Origin: Nesterenkonia ebinurensis
GTDB taxonomy: Bacteria > Actinomycetota > Actinomycetes > Actinomycetales > Micrococcaceae
DNA length: 64,000 bases
Direction: 5' to 3'
NCBI RefSeq assembly: GCF_008711175.1
Contig: NZ_VWNF01000005.1
Location: 18,348-82,347, forward strand
The notes beneath the pieces were generated by a model, which did not search any database, was not told the origin of the DNA, and was given only the letters and a program-made list of their open reading frames with translations. Made by a program: the position numbers and the translations under genes. Positions 1 through 7,993 of the stretch are shown piece after piece; position 1 is the stretch's first letter, and every line of letters starts with the position of its first letter.

Positions 1-2
1 GC

Positions 3-311
3 CCGCTGGCCTTCGACCATGATCTGATCGTCCGGTATGCGGTGGACCGGCTGCGGGCCAAGGTCGCCTACTCCCCCATCGCCCATGCATTCCTCCCGGA
101 GGAGTTCCCGCTGGCCGAACTGCGCCGGGTCTATGAGGCTGTCCTGAACCGGGCGCTGGACCCTTCGAACTTCCGCCGGCAGATCCTCTCCCAAGGCACA
201 GTGGAGGACACCGGCCGGAGGATGACCGGCACCGCCCACCGACCGCCCCGACTCTACCGCTCCGCACCGCACAGCAGCCGCTACACACTCACCATTGAGG
301 AGAACCCGTGA
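3..311 (+). CDS. NUDIX/NrtR-type NAD regulator, C-terminal part (ndnR-like)
   Basis: Only the last ~102 codons are in the window; the frame is open from base 3. The segment has the FDHDLIV...YSPIAHAFLP...EEFPLAELRRVYE...DPSNFRRQI pattern that follows the NUDIX domain in actinobacterial NrtR/NdnR-type proteins and forms their winged-helix DNA-binding part. Its TGA overlaps the GTG of nadA by 4 bases (GTGA), so it is translationally coupled to the NAD operon. In Corynebacterium glutamicum the same order ndnR-nadA-nadC-nadS is known, with NdnR repressing the cluster in response to NAD. Repression of the downstream genes here is inferred from that. The catalytic NUDIX box is outside the window, so whether it is an enzyme, a repressor or both cannot be judged. 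Confidence 0.8.
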   Translation, partial: PLAFDHDLIVRYAVDRLRAKVAYSPIAHAFLPEEFPLAELRRVYEAVLNRALDPSNFRRQILSQGTVEDTGRRMTGTAHRPPRLYRSAPHSSRYTLTIEENP

Positions 312-1582
312 CCCTGTCCGTCAACGACCGCATCCAGCTCACCCCGGCGAAGACCTGCAGCCCCAGCCTGGCCGCGGACCCCTGGAAGTTCGACCCGGTG
401 CCCGGCTACGGGCCTGGATCCTCTCAGGCCGATCCGGTGCCCGAGCCTGCTGTCCACCCGGGTCAGCTGCCGGCGGCCTACCGTCAGATGCCGGAGGATG
501 AGCTGCACCGACGCATCCTGGCTGCCAAGGCCCAGCTGGGTGATGAGCTGGTGATTCTGGGCCATTTCTATCAGCGCGACGAGGTGGTCCAGCACGCCGA
601 CTTCCTCGGCGACTCCTTCCAGCTGGCCAAGGCTGCGCTGAGCCGCCCGGAAGCCCGGAGTATTGTCTTCTGCGGGGTGCACTTCATGGCCGAGACCGCC
701 GATATCCTCTCCCGGGGCGACCAGCGGGTGATCCTGCCGAATCTGGCCGCAGGCTGCTCCATGGCCGATATGGCTGATGAAGACTCCGTGGAGAGCGCCT
801 GGGAGGAGATCTGTGAGGTCTACGGCGCGGATCCGCAGAACGTCCGGCCAGGTGCTGACGGCAAGCTGCCTGTGCTTCCGGTGACCTATATGAATTCCTC
901 CGCCGCGCTGAAGGCCTTCTGCGGGCGCCACGGCGGGATCGTCTGCACCTCCTCCAATGCTGAGGCTGTCCTGGAGTGGGCTTTTGAGCGGGCGCACCGG
1001 GTGCTGTTCTTCCCCGACCAGCACCTGGGCCGCAATACCGCCAAGGCGATGGGGGTGCCGCTGGAGCAGATGCCGATATGGAACCCGCGCAGACCTCTGG
1101 GCGGGAACACCGAACAGCAGCTGGTGGAGGCCCGGGTACTGCTCTGGCACGGGTTCTGCTCGGTGCACCGGCGCTTCACGGTGGCGCAGATTGACCAAGC
1201 CCGGGCGGAGCACCCGGGCTGCCGGGTGATCGTGCACCCGGAGTGCCCCATGCCGGTGGTGGACGCCGCCGACGCCGCAGGCTCCACCGATGCGATCAGG
1301 AAGTACGTGGCGGCCAGCTCCCCAGGAGAGGTGATCGCCATCGGCACGGAGATCAACCTGGTCAACCGGCTGGCTGCCGAATACCCGGACCGCACCATCT
1401 TCTGCCTGGACCCGGTGATCTGCCCCTGCTCCACGATGTACCGGATTCATCCCGGGTACCTGGCCTGGGTGCTGGATGAACTGGTGGAGGGCCGGGCGCC
1501 CAATCAGATCACCGTGAACGCCGAGGTCGCAGAGCCGGCCCGGGTGGCGCTGGACCGGATGCTGGCGGCTGTGCCGAAATGA
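308..1582 (+). CDS. nadA: Quinolinate synthase NadA
   Basis: Condenses iminoaspartate with dihydroxyacetone phosphate to quinolinate, using a [4Fe-4S] cluster, in the cytoplasm. The 424-aa product has GHFYQRDEVVQ (~85), GVHFMAETA, NLAAGCSMADM (~150), VTYMNSSAALKAFCG (~200), VHPECPMPVV and the C-terminal CPCSTMYRIHP, which together hold the expected cluster cysteines. The ~60-residue N-terminal extension before the core is common in actinobacterial NadA. GTG start, overlapping the upstream gene by 4 bases; the stop overlaps nadC as ATGA. The iminoaspartate-forming nadB is not between nadA and nadC. Confidence 0.97.
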   Translation: MTLSVNDRIQLTPAKTCSPSLAADPWKFDPVPGYGPGSSQADPVPEPAVHPGQLPAAYRQMPEDELHRRILAAKAQLGDELVILGHFYQRDEVVQHADFLGDSFQLAKAALSRPEARSIVFCGVHFMAETADILSRGDQRVILPNLAAGCSMADMADEDSVESAWEEICEVYGADPQNVRPGADGKLPVLPVTYMNSSAALKAFCGRHGGIVCTSSNAEAVLEWAFERAHRVLFFPDQHLGRNTAKAMGVPLEQMPIWNPRRPLGGNTEQQLVEARVLLWHGFCSVHRRFTVAQIDQARAEHPGCRVIVHPECPMPVVDAADAAGSTDAIRKYVAASSPGEVIAIGTEINLVNRLAAEYPDRTIFCLDPVICPCSTMYRIHPGYLAWVLDELVEGRAPNQITVNAEVAEPARVALDRMLAAVPK

Positions 1583-2484
1583 GCGAAGCGATGTTCTCCC
1601 CGGGCTCATCTGCGGGGCCGTTCGCCCCGGTGCTCAGCACAGCCCAGATCGACCGCGTGATCCGCACCGCCTTGGATGAGGATCTGCCGTTCGGGGATCT
1701 GACCACCGAGTCCCTGGTTCCGCAGACGGCTCAGGCCGCGGCGGTGCTCACCGCCCGTGAGCCGGGCATCTTCAGCGGCGGGCAGGTCTTCGCCCGGGCC
1801 ATGCGCACCCTGGACCCGGAGGTCTCCGTGGAGCTTGAGGCCGCCGAGGGCGCCCAGTTCCTCGCCGGGGATCATCTGGCCAGGGTCAGCGGCCCTGCCC
1901 GGCCGATCCTCACTGCTGAGCGGATCGCGCTGAACCTGGTACAGCGGATGTGCGGGGTTGCTGCGCTGACCGCGCAGTATGCGGCGGCAGTGAAAGGTAC
2001 CGGGGTACGGATCACCGACACCCGGAAAACCACCCCTGGGCTGCGGGTGCTGGAGCGGTATGCGGTGCGGTGCGGAGGCGGGCGCAACCACCGGTTCAGC
2101 CTCTCGGACGCGGTGATGGCCAAGGACAACCACCTGGCTGCAGTGGCGGCTGCCGGTATTCCGCTCGCCCAGGCGCTGGCGGAGGCCAGGACCCGGCTGC
2201 CGCATACGGCTCATCTCGAGGTGGAGGTGGACAGGATGGACCAGATTCCTGCCGCACTGCAGGGCGGGGCTGACACCATCATGCTGGACAACTTCCCCGT
2301 GGAGGACATGCGCCGGGCGGTGGAGCTGATCGACGGCCGCGCCCAGGTGGAGGCCTCCGGCGGGGTCTCCCTGGAGACGGTGGGCGCGATTGCGCGCACC
2401 GGAGTCGATGTCATCAGCGTCGGGGCTCTCACCCACAGCGCACGCGGGCTGGACCTGGGCCTGGACTTCAGGGTGGAGCCGTGA
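1579..2484 (+). CDS. nadC: Nicotinate-nucleotide pyrophosphorylase (carboxylating) NadC
   Basis: Converts quinolinate and PRPP to nicotinate mononucleotide plus CO2, the step after NadA. The 301-aa length is normal. Visible family motifs are LNLVQRMCGVAALT, DTRKTTPGLR (the phosphate-binding DTRKT), GGGRNHRFSLSDAVMAKDNH, LEVEVD, DNF and EASGGVSLE...GVDVISVGALTHS in the C-terminal barrel. The start ATG shares ATGA with the nadA stop, and its own stop overlaps the next gene as GTGA, giving one tightly coupled transcript. Confidence 0.97.
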   Translation: MSEAMFSPGSSAGPFAPVLSTAQIDRVIRTALDEDLPFGDLTTESLVPQTAQAAAVLTAREPGIFSGGQVFARAMRTLDPEVSVELEAAEGAQFLAGDHLARVSGPARPILTAERIALNLVQRMCGVAALTAQYAAAVKGTGVRITDTRKTTPGLRVLERYAVRCGGGRNHRFSLSDAVMAKDNHLAAVAAAGIPLAQALAEARTRLPHTAHLEVEVDRMDQIPAALQGGADTIMLDNFPVEDMRRAVELIDGRAQVEASGGVSLETVGAIARTGVDVISVGALTHSARGLDLGLDFRVEP

Positions 2485-3602
2485 TCTATCTGGATGAGGC
2501 CGCCGCTGCCCCGCCCCGGCCTGAGGTGCTGGAGGCGATGTGGCCGCACCTGACCCGCAGCTTCGCGAACCCGGCCAGCAGACACGATCCCGGGCTGGAG
2601 GCACATCGGGCGCTCGATGAGGCCAGGCGCCGGGTAGCCCACCAGCTGGGTGCCCGTCCTGCTGAGATCACCTTCACATCCGGGGGCACCGAGTCGGATA
2701 ACGCGGCGGTGAAGGGGATCGCCCTGGCCGCACCCCGTGGCCGCCATGTGCTGGTCTCTGCCGTGGAGCATCCTGCAGTACTGGAGTCTGTGGCCTGGCT
2801 GGGCCGAATGGGATTCCAGGTGGAGCAGATTCCGGTGGATTCTGCGGGGGTGGTCACCGGTGAGGCGCTGGCCGCTGCCCTGCGCCCGGATACCACCCTG
2901 GTCAGCGTGCAGTACGCCAATGGTGAGGTCGGCACCGTGCAGGACATTCCTTTGCTCAGCGCGATGGCCTCCCGCCATGAAGTGCCTTTCCACACCGATG
3001 CGGTGCAGGCGGCCGGTGCGATGCCGCTGGAGGTGACGCAGCTCGGGGTTCAGGCGCTCAGCCTGGCCGGCCATAAGCTCGGCACGCCCAAGGGGGTCGG
3101 GGTGCTGTATCTGCGCCGGCGGACTCCCTTTGAGCCGCTCATCCATGGCGGCGGCCAGCAGCGCGGCCACCGCTCGGGGACGGAGAATGTGGCCGGAGCG
3201 GTGGGGATGGCCACGGCGCTGGGGCTGGCCTCCGGGCGTGATGTGCAGGCGTGGCGGCGGCGTCGTGACCTGTTCGTCTCCGCAGTGGAGCAGGCTGTTC
3301 CCGGGACTCGGCTGACCGGGCACCGCAGCCAGCGGCTTCCGGGACATGCCTCCTTTGTGCTGGAGGGCCGCAGTGGGGAGTCTGTGCTACTGGACCTGCA
3401 GGAGCAGGGGGTGTTCTGCTCCTCAGGGTCGGCCTGTGCTGCCGGCAGCAGCGAACCGAGCCCGGTGCTGCGTGCGATGGGCTACTCGGATGATCAGGCG
3501 CAGGCTGCTCTACGCTTCACTTTCGGGCCGGAGACACCGGAGGCAGATCTGGACCACACCGTGGAGGCCCTGCGATCCCGCGGCCCGGGATTGCGGGTTT
3601 GA
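2481..3602 (+). CDS. nadS: Cysteine desulfurase, NadS/IscS-like
   Basis: A 373-aa fold-type I PLP enzyme of the NifS/IscS group. Visible are TFTSGGTESDNAA (cofactor loop), HTDAVQAAG, the PLP lysine in SLAGHKLGTPKG (~202), HGGGQQRGHRSGTENV and the persulfide cysteine loop FCSSGSACAAGSSEPS (~312-325). It removes sulfur from cysteine. Its coupling to nadA-nadC, as in the nadS genes of other actinobacteria, suggests that it builds or repairs the NadA [4Fe-4S] cluster; that role is inferred from context. GTG start overlapping nadC by 4 bases. No obvious terminator follows. Confidence 0.93.
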   Translation: MIYLDEAAAAPPRPEVLEAMWPHLTRSFANPASRHDPGLEAHRALDEARRRVAHQLGARPAEITFTSGGTESDNAAVKGIALAAPRGRHVLVSAVEHPAVLESVAWLGRMGFQVEQIPVDSAGVVTGEALAAALRPDTTLVSVQYANGEVGTVQDIPLLSAMASRHEVPFHTDAVQAAGAMPLEVTQLGVQALSLAGHKLGTPKGVGVLYLRRRTPFEPLIHGGGQQRGHRSGTENVAGAVGMATALGLASGRDVQAWRRRRDLFVSAVEQAVPGTRLTGHRSQRLPGHASFVLEGRSGESVLLDLQEQGVFCSSGSACAAGSSEPSPVLRAMGYSDDQAQAALRFTFGPETPEADLDHTVEALRSRGPGLRV

Positions 3603-3714
3603 TTCCGTGACCTGGGCAGCAGAGACCTTCGGGGCACCAATTCCTGCACCAGCCTCCGATCCGCTCACGGCATGATCGGGACATTAATCTTCAATCTTCG
3701 TGCACACTCTGGGC

Positions 3715-3720
3715 TACAGT
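3715..3720 (+). promoter_or_regulatory. Candidate -10 box (TACAGT) of the LAL regulator gene
   Basis: TACAGT lies 9 bases before ATG 3730 in the short gap after the nad operon. The spacing would put the transcript start at or within a few bases of the ATG (leaderless or nearly so), and no Shine-Dalgarno is seen before it. No convincing -35 was found. Confidence 0.4.
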
Positions 3721-3729
3721 GGTGTCATC

Positions 3730-6414
3730 ATGCTGGTAGGCCGACAGGACGATCTTGACGCTATCCGTAGCGCGATCGGGCACGCTGCATCCGGCTCCCC
3801 CCAGCTTGTCGTCATCGAAGGCGATCCGGGAATAGGCAAGCGTTCCCTGGCCCGAGCGGCTCTAGCTGGCGCCGGCGGCGCACAAATCGTCAGAGTCACC
3901 TGTGATCGTTCTGAAACCTCAGTCGCCTATGCGGCCCTCGACCAGCTATTGCGCGCCGCCGATCTCGACCCCGGACCTCCGGAGGCCCTCGGCTCGACTC
4001 TTCCAGCTGCCCGCCGCCTGTTGAACGCCCTGAACCAACTCGACGAGACCATCAGTCCGCTGTGCGTTCTCATCGAGGAAGCTCATCTGATGGACGAATC
4101 CTCCGCCGAGGTGCTGGCCATCGTCGCACGGCGCCTGTCTGCGGAGTGCCTCCTGGTGATCGCCACATGCGAACCAGCTTCGGGCGGGTTCGCAGACGCG
4201 GCCAAGGGCTTGTCCGGCGGACAGGTCCTGCGATTGGACGGCCTCAGCTTCGATGACCTCGTCGTTCTGACCCGCCACCGGGGTCTGACCGTTCCAGAAC
4301 GGCGGCTCCGACACTGGCTGGAGACCACCGGAGGCAATCCCGCCTACCTGACGGCGATCCTCGAGGGATACAGCGCTGCCCCAGCTGGTCAGGCCGAAAA
4401 CGTCCCCCTGCCTGCCTCGCTCACCGAAGCTGCCTCGGCACGGATAGCGGTGGCTTCACCCCCCGCCCGCGCGCTGTTGGAGTTGCTCTCCGTCGCCGAG
4501 AATCCGATGACTGTGGCCCAGGTCTCCGCGGCAGCCGCCAGTGAAGGAATAGAGGTCAGTGTCCCCGAGGCTCAGGAGGTCGGATTGTTGGACACCGGGC
4601 AGGGCGGACAGCTACGCACCCTCCGCCCTGCTTCTAACATCTTGCGGCATACCGCACGTGTCCTCATGCCGCCTGCCAGGCGCCGCGATATGCACCGAGC
4701 CGTGGCCGGAGTAGTCAACGGCGAGACACGCCTGGTCCATCTCGCGGCCTCGGTGGAAGACACCGACCCTGAGGTAGCCCGGCTGCTGGTGCAGGGGGCG
4801 GAAGAAGCACTTGATGGTGGCCGGTACCGGCGTGCCTGCGAGCTGCTGCTCAGGGCCGCTGATGTCACCCCCGATGCCAGCATTTTCGAGAATCTCGTGC
4901 TGCGTGCCGGTCTCGTCATCGCCTACGCGGAGGATCCGGGCATGACAGCCGAGATCAATCCGCTGGTGCGGCGCTGCCAACCTTCCCCGCTGCGCACGAT
5001 GCTCCTGGGCATGGAGGCGTTCCTCGCCCAGGATTACGCCAACGCCGAGCATCAGGCGACAACCGCGCTTGAACAGGCCGTCCGAGCCGGCAAGGACCAG
5101 ACCGCCATTGGCGCGGCGGTCCTGGCTGGCTCGCTGCGCGCCCACAGCACCGAACCCGCCTCAGCCCTGGAGGCCTTCGATGCCGCCCGTCAGGCCACCG
5201 AGCGCCTTCCAGATGCCCCTATCACCCGGGCCTACCATGTCCAGCGAGCCTGGGCCGAGTGGATGAATGGGCGGTTCGAGGCCGCCCTGGAAGAGCTGGA
5301 ATGGCTGGATAGAGACCCCCGCCCGCTGCCCGAGCGCACCGATACACACTTTGTCCGAGCCCGGATCCGGTTCTACCAGGGCAATTCCTCCGGTGCGGCC
5401 GAGGATGTGGCAGCTGGCCTTGCTGTCATGGACGACCTGTCCATCCCCACCGGTGTACTTCGCGGACTCGGTGAACTGGCCCTCCTGGACTGGCATGCAG
5501 GACGCTGGGAGACAGCCCAGGAGCGCGCCCGGCTCGTGTTGGACACCGGAAAGGACGTGCGCCGCAACTACGGGCTCGTCGCCTCACGGGCCACCCTGGC
5601 CAACATCGCCGCCGCCCAAGGCTCATGGTCTGAGGCTGAGCGGCACCTCGCAGCGGCAGCAAAGGTCCCAAGTGAGCTGGCTGCCATCCAAACTCGGGTT
5701 CATCTCGCTTCTGCTTCAGCGGGCCTTGAACGGGCCCGTCGTAACCCCGCTGCAATGCTCGCCGCCCTGGATCCCCTCAGGGAAGCACCCTTCGCCCTGG
5801 CGGCCGCCAGGATTAATAACGGCTGGTGGAGAGCCTTTGAGGTCGAAGCCCTCGTCGCTCTGGACAGGCTGACCGAGGCAGCTGATGCCCAGGAACGCTT
5901 CCGCGAGGAAAGCGGGCACCAGCCGACGCTTGCCCTGCACGGACACCCCGACTGGACCGGGGCGTTGCTGGCCCGCGCCCGCGGTGAGCATGACACGGCC
6001 CTAGAGATATCGGCACGATCAGTCGCCGCCACCGCACCGCCGCTGGTGCACGCCCTGCAGATGCGAGACCATGCGAGTCTTCTCAGCGGCTCTGGACGTC
6101 ACCAGGAGGCTCGGCGGGCGCGTGAGCGGGCGGAGAGCCTCCTGCAACGCCTCGGTGCCACTGCCTACCTCGGTAGTGCCGCAGACGACCCAGACCAGCG
6201 CGCAGACGGACTACCGGCGCACCTCACCTCCCGAGAGCGAGAAGTGGCGCGCCTTGCCGCCGAAGGCTGGACGAATAAGGAGATCGCGGCCCGGCTCTTT
6301 GTCACTGCGAAGACGATCGAGTACCACCTGGGCAACGTCATGGCCAAACTCGGGCTCCGCAGCCGCCGCCAGCTCCGGCCCCTGCTTGCCAGGTCCGCGG
6401 CAGTGCAGCCTTAG
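3730..6414 (+). CDS. Large LuxR-family (LAL) regulator with AAA-type ATPase domain
   Basis: An 894-aa regulator of the MalT/LAL type. N-terminal ATPase: LVGRQDDLDAIR followed by Walker A GDPGIGKRS (~34-42) and a Walker B-like LCVLIEEAHLMDE (~110). The middle is a long alpha-helical, TPR-like stretch (~400-800). The C-terminal LuxR HTH reads LTSREREVARLAAEGWTNKEIAARL...TVEYHL-like with AKTIEYHLGNVMAKLGLRSR. I prefer ATG 3730 to an upstream GTG at 3700, because homology-like sequence (MLVGRQ) starts there and a -10 box sits just before it. It is transcribed toward the TasA/SipW-type genes and is the obvious candidate to control them; that is inference. Confidence 0.88.
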   Translation: MLVGRQDDLDAIRSAIGHAASGSPQLVVIEGDPGIGKRSLARAALAGAGGAQIVRVTCDRSETSVAYAALDQLLRAADLDPGPPEALGSTLPAARRLLNALNQLDETISPLCVLIEEAHLMDESSAEVLAIVARRLSAECLLVIATCEPASGGFADAAKGLSGGQVLRLDGLSFDDLVVLTRHRGLTVPERRLRHWLETTGGNPAYLTAILEGYSAAPAGQAENVPLPASLTEAASARIAVASPPARALLELLSVAENPMTVAQVSAAAASEGIEVSVPEAQEVGLLDTGQGGQLRTLRPASNILRHTARVLMPPARRRDMHRAVAGVVNGETRLVHLAASVEDTDPEVARLLVQGAEEALDGGRYRRACELLLRAADVTPDASIFENLVLRAGLVIAYAEDPGMTAEINPLVRRCQPSPLRTMLLGMEAFLAQDYANAEHQATTALEQAVRAGKDQTAIGAAVLAGSLRAHSTEPASALEAFDAARQATERLPDAPITRAYHVQRAWAEWMNGRFEAALEELEWLDRDPRPLPERTDTHFVRARIRFYQGNSSGAAEDVAAGLAVMDDLSIPTGVLRGLGELALLDWHAGRWETAQERARLVLDTGKDVRRNYGLVASRATLANIAAAQGSWSEAERHLAAAAKVPSELAAIQTRVHLASASAGLERARRNPAAMLAALDPLREAPFALAAARINNGWWRAFEVEALVALDRLTEAADAQERFREESGHQPTLALHGHPDWTGALLARARGEHDTALEISARSVAATAPPLVHALQMRDHASLLSGSGRHQEARRARERAESLLQRLGATAYLGSAADDPDQRADGLPAHLTSREREVARLAAEGWTNKEIAARLFVTAKTIEYHLGNVMAKLGLRSRRQLRPLLARSAAVQP

Positions 6415-6452
6415 CCGCACCCTGTGGCTCCTGTCCGAATTCGAACCCAGAA

Positions 6453-6469
6453 CTAGGGAAAATCCCTAG
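6453..6469. promoter_or_regulatory. Perfect 7-bp dyad, candidate LuxR-type operator
   Basis: CTAGGGA-AAA-TCCCTAG is a perfect inverted repeat in the 129-base gap between the LAL regulator and the first surface-locus gene. It lies ~23 bases upstream of a TAGCGT -10-like box (6492-6497), where an activator touching the -35 region would bind. Binding by the LAL protein or by the small LuxR protein at 10039 is inference. Confidence 0.5.
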
Positions 6470-6491
6470 GGACTTCGCCTGTACCGCCCTC

Positions 6492-6497
6492 TAGCGT
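6492..6497 (+). promoter_or_regulatory. Candidate -10 box (TAGCGT) of the surface-fibre operon
   Basis: TAGCGT fits the actinobacterial TANNNT pattern. No good -35 is visible; instead the CTAGGGA dyad occupies that position, as expected for an activated promoter. The start codon at 6544 has its own Shine-Dalgarno (GAAGAGGTG), so this transcript would have a ~40-base leader. Confidence 0.35.
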
Positions 6498-6543
6498 GGT
6501 TTCTTGCGGCTGATCGACCGCGCCCCGAACGCGAAGAGGTGTT

Positions 6544-7203
6544 ATGTCCACGGCGGAAATCTGTGTCCTGGAAGTAGCCAGCACTCCCGGCGACGGCGCC
6601 GGCAGTGCCCTACCGGACACCGGCACCGACCTCACCGTGTTGCTCGTCCTGGCCGGCGTGCTGGTGATCCTCGGCCTCATCGTGGTCCGCCGGATCCCGG
6701 GCACGCGCAGCCCAGAGGGCTCGGGCCGAGGTGGCGGCGCGGCCGTCCTGGCCGTGGCTGTCCTTAGCCTGGGTCTTTTTGCCCCGTCCACGCCGGCCGC
6801 CGCGAGCGAGGGCTCCCCGTCGGATGAGGACTGCCGCCTGATCGAGATCGAGGGGATCACCATCGACCTCGAGGCCGGAGACGATCTCATTCCTGGCGAT
6901 TCCCGTTCGGCGCTGTCCTTCACGGTCCACAACAGCGTGGACTTCCCCATCGAGTTGAGCATCGGCTCCGAGGTCGTCCAGGACGGCGACGGCCTCGCTC
7001 GCTGGATCCTCACCGATCTCACCGCCGGGGCGCGCAGTGTCCAGGAGAGCCTCGGCGCTGGCCCTGCGCTCGCCCCGCAGACGCTCGAACCGGGTGAGAG
7101 CGCCGTTGTCGACTACGTCCTCAAGCTCGACCCGACCGCCGGCAATGACACCCAGGGCGCCGAGCTGGCCTTCGTCTCAATCATCGACGTCCGCCAGAGC
7201 TAG
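6544..7203 (+). CDS. Membrane/surface protein with N-terminal LPDTG-TM segment and TasA-like domain
   Basis: 219 aa. Residues 23-27 are LPDTG, directly followed by a hydrophobic helix (~31-49) and RR, the layout of a sortase sorting signal but at the N-terminus. A second hydrophobic segment (~62-80) ending in STPAAA looks like a signal peptide. The remainder has the pattern DLEAGDDLIPGDS...FTVHNSVDFPIEL, similar to the beta-domain of TasA/camelysin-like proteins, where a POxS/LxPGD turn precedes a strand with N-x-x-x-x-P. SD GAAGAGGTG at 6532-6540. I cannot name a family. The protein may be a membrane-anchored partner of the fibre subunit encoded next. Two consecutive hydrophobic segments make the topology uncertain. 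Confidence 0.72.
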   Translation: MSTAEICVLEVASTPGDGAGSALPDTGTDLTVLLVLAGVLVILGLIVVRRIPGTRSPEGSGRGGGAAVLAVAVLSLGLFAPSTPAAASEGSPSDEDCRLIEIEGITIDLEAGDDLIPGDSRSALSFTVHNSVDFPIELSIGSEVVQDGDGLARWILTDLTAGARSVQESLGAGPALAPQTLEPGESAVVDYVLKLDPTAGNDTQGAELAFVSIIDVRQS

Positions 7204-7285
7204 ACCATCCCCTCTGTCCATCCGTCCCCGACCCCAACCCGCGCCTGTCCCGATGGCAGGTAACCCACCAAGGAAGGAAACACCC

Positions 7286-7864
7286 ATGTCCGAGAACACC
7301 ACCACCGCTCAGGCGACCACCCGTCGCCCCTGGCGCACTCGTGCCGCCATCGCCGGCGCCGGCGTCCTCGCTTTGACTGGTGGTCTGATGGCCACTAACG
7401 CCTATTTCACCGACCAGGAGACCATCGGCCCGCAGAACGTCGGCACCGCCACACTCAGCATCGGCGAGACCAGCAGCCCCTTCGCCGTCGAGGATCTCCT
7501 GCCCGGTGTTTCCCAGAGCGAGACGCTGTCCTTCGAGAACGACGGCAGCGTGCCCTTCGCCTACTCCATCGAGCTGGACGGGATCGACCCGGTCTTCGAC
7601 CCTGATGACCCAGACGCCGACGTCGAGGATCTGCTCGGCTGGGTGACCATCTCGGTCGAGGTCGGCAGCGAGGTTGAGACCGGTACGTTGCTGAACCCGC
7701 CCGACGCCGTGACCGGCACCGTTGATGAAGGCGAGGATCTGGACATCGACGTGGCGGTCGGCCTGGTCTCGGACGCCACCAACGCCGCCCAGGACGAAGA
7801 ACTCCAGTTCGACGTCGTCATCGACGCCACTCAGGTGCCTCAGTCTCCTCCCACCGGTTCCTGA
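7286..7864 (+). CDS. TasA/CalY (camelysin)-like secreted subunit with SipW-type signal
   Basis: 192 aa from ATG 7286, chosen because of the strong AAGGAAGG SD at 7270-7278; a longer open frame to 7037 overlaps the previous gene and is not credible. The N-terminus has RR, a hydrophobic core (~19-36) and ATNAYFTDQET, which matches the SipW-dependent signal pattern (A-x-A-Y/F-F-S/T-D). The mature part has LLPGVSQSETLSFENDGSVPFAYSIEL, the TasA/camelysin strand pattern, and no cysteine. In Bacillus such proteins form extracellular fibres after SipW cleavage. Here the matching peptidase is two genes downstream. Fibre formation in this organism is inference. Confidence 0.85.
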   Translation: MSENTTTAQATTRRPWRTRAAIAGAGVLALTGGLMATNAYFTDQETIGPQNVGTATLSIGETSSPFAVEDLLPGVSQSETLSFENDGSVPFAYSIELDGIDPVFDPDDPDADVEDLLGWVTISVEVGSEVETGTLLNPPDAVTGTVDEGEDLDIDVAVGLVSDATNAAQDEELQFDVVIDATQVPQSPPTGS

Positions 7865-7875
7865 CCGTAAGAACT

Positions 7876-7933
7876 GATGACCGGGTCCTTCCCCTCAAAG
7901 TCCCCCGCCCCTAAGCGGGAGGATCCGGTCATC
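7876..7933 (+). terminator. Nested intergenic hairpin between subunit and RCC1 genes
   Basis: GATGACCGGGTCC (7876-7888) pairs with GGATCCGGTCATC (7921-7933), one unpaired or mismatched position. The loop contains a second stem CCCGC/GCGGG (7904-7908/7915-7919). There is no T-tract, so this may be an mRNA-stabilising or attenuating structure that lets the upstream subunit be made in excess, rather than a full terminator. Confidence 0.5.
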
Positions 7934-7993
7934 GATCACTGAGATCGCCTGACGGCCGTCGAGCGAGAACCGACTTACGAGGAGCCCCTTCAT

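Noticed and set aside
281..1609. 442-aa minus-strand frame over nadA
   Set aside because: Low-complexity, His/Arg/Gly-rich translation typical of high-GC antisense; nadA on plus is certain.
7037..7285. Upstream extension of the TasA-like protein
   Set aside because: Overlaps the preceding gene in another frame; AAGGAAGG before ATG 7286 marks the start.
7320..7345. Arg-Arg in the TasA-like signal as a Tat motif
   Set aside because: The residues after RR (PWRTR) do not fit the Tat consensus, and the SipW-type cleavage region is clear.
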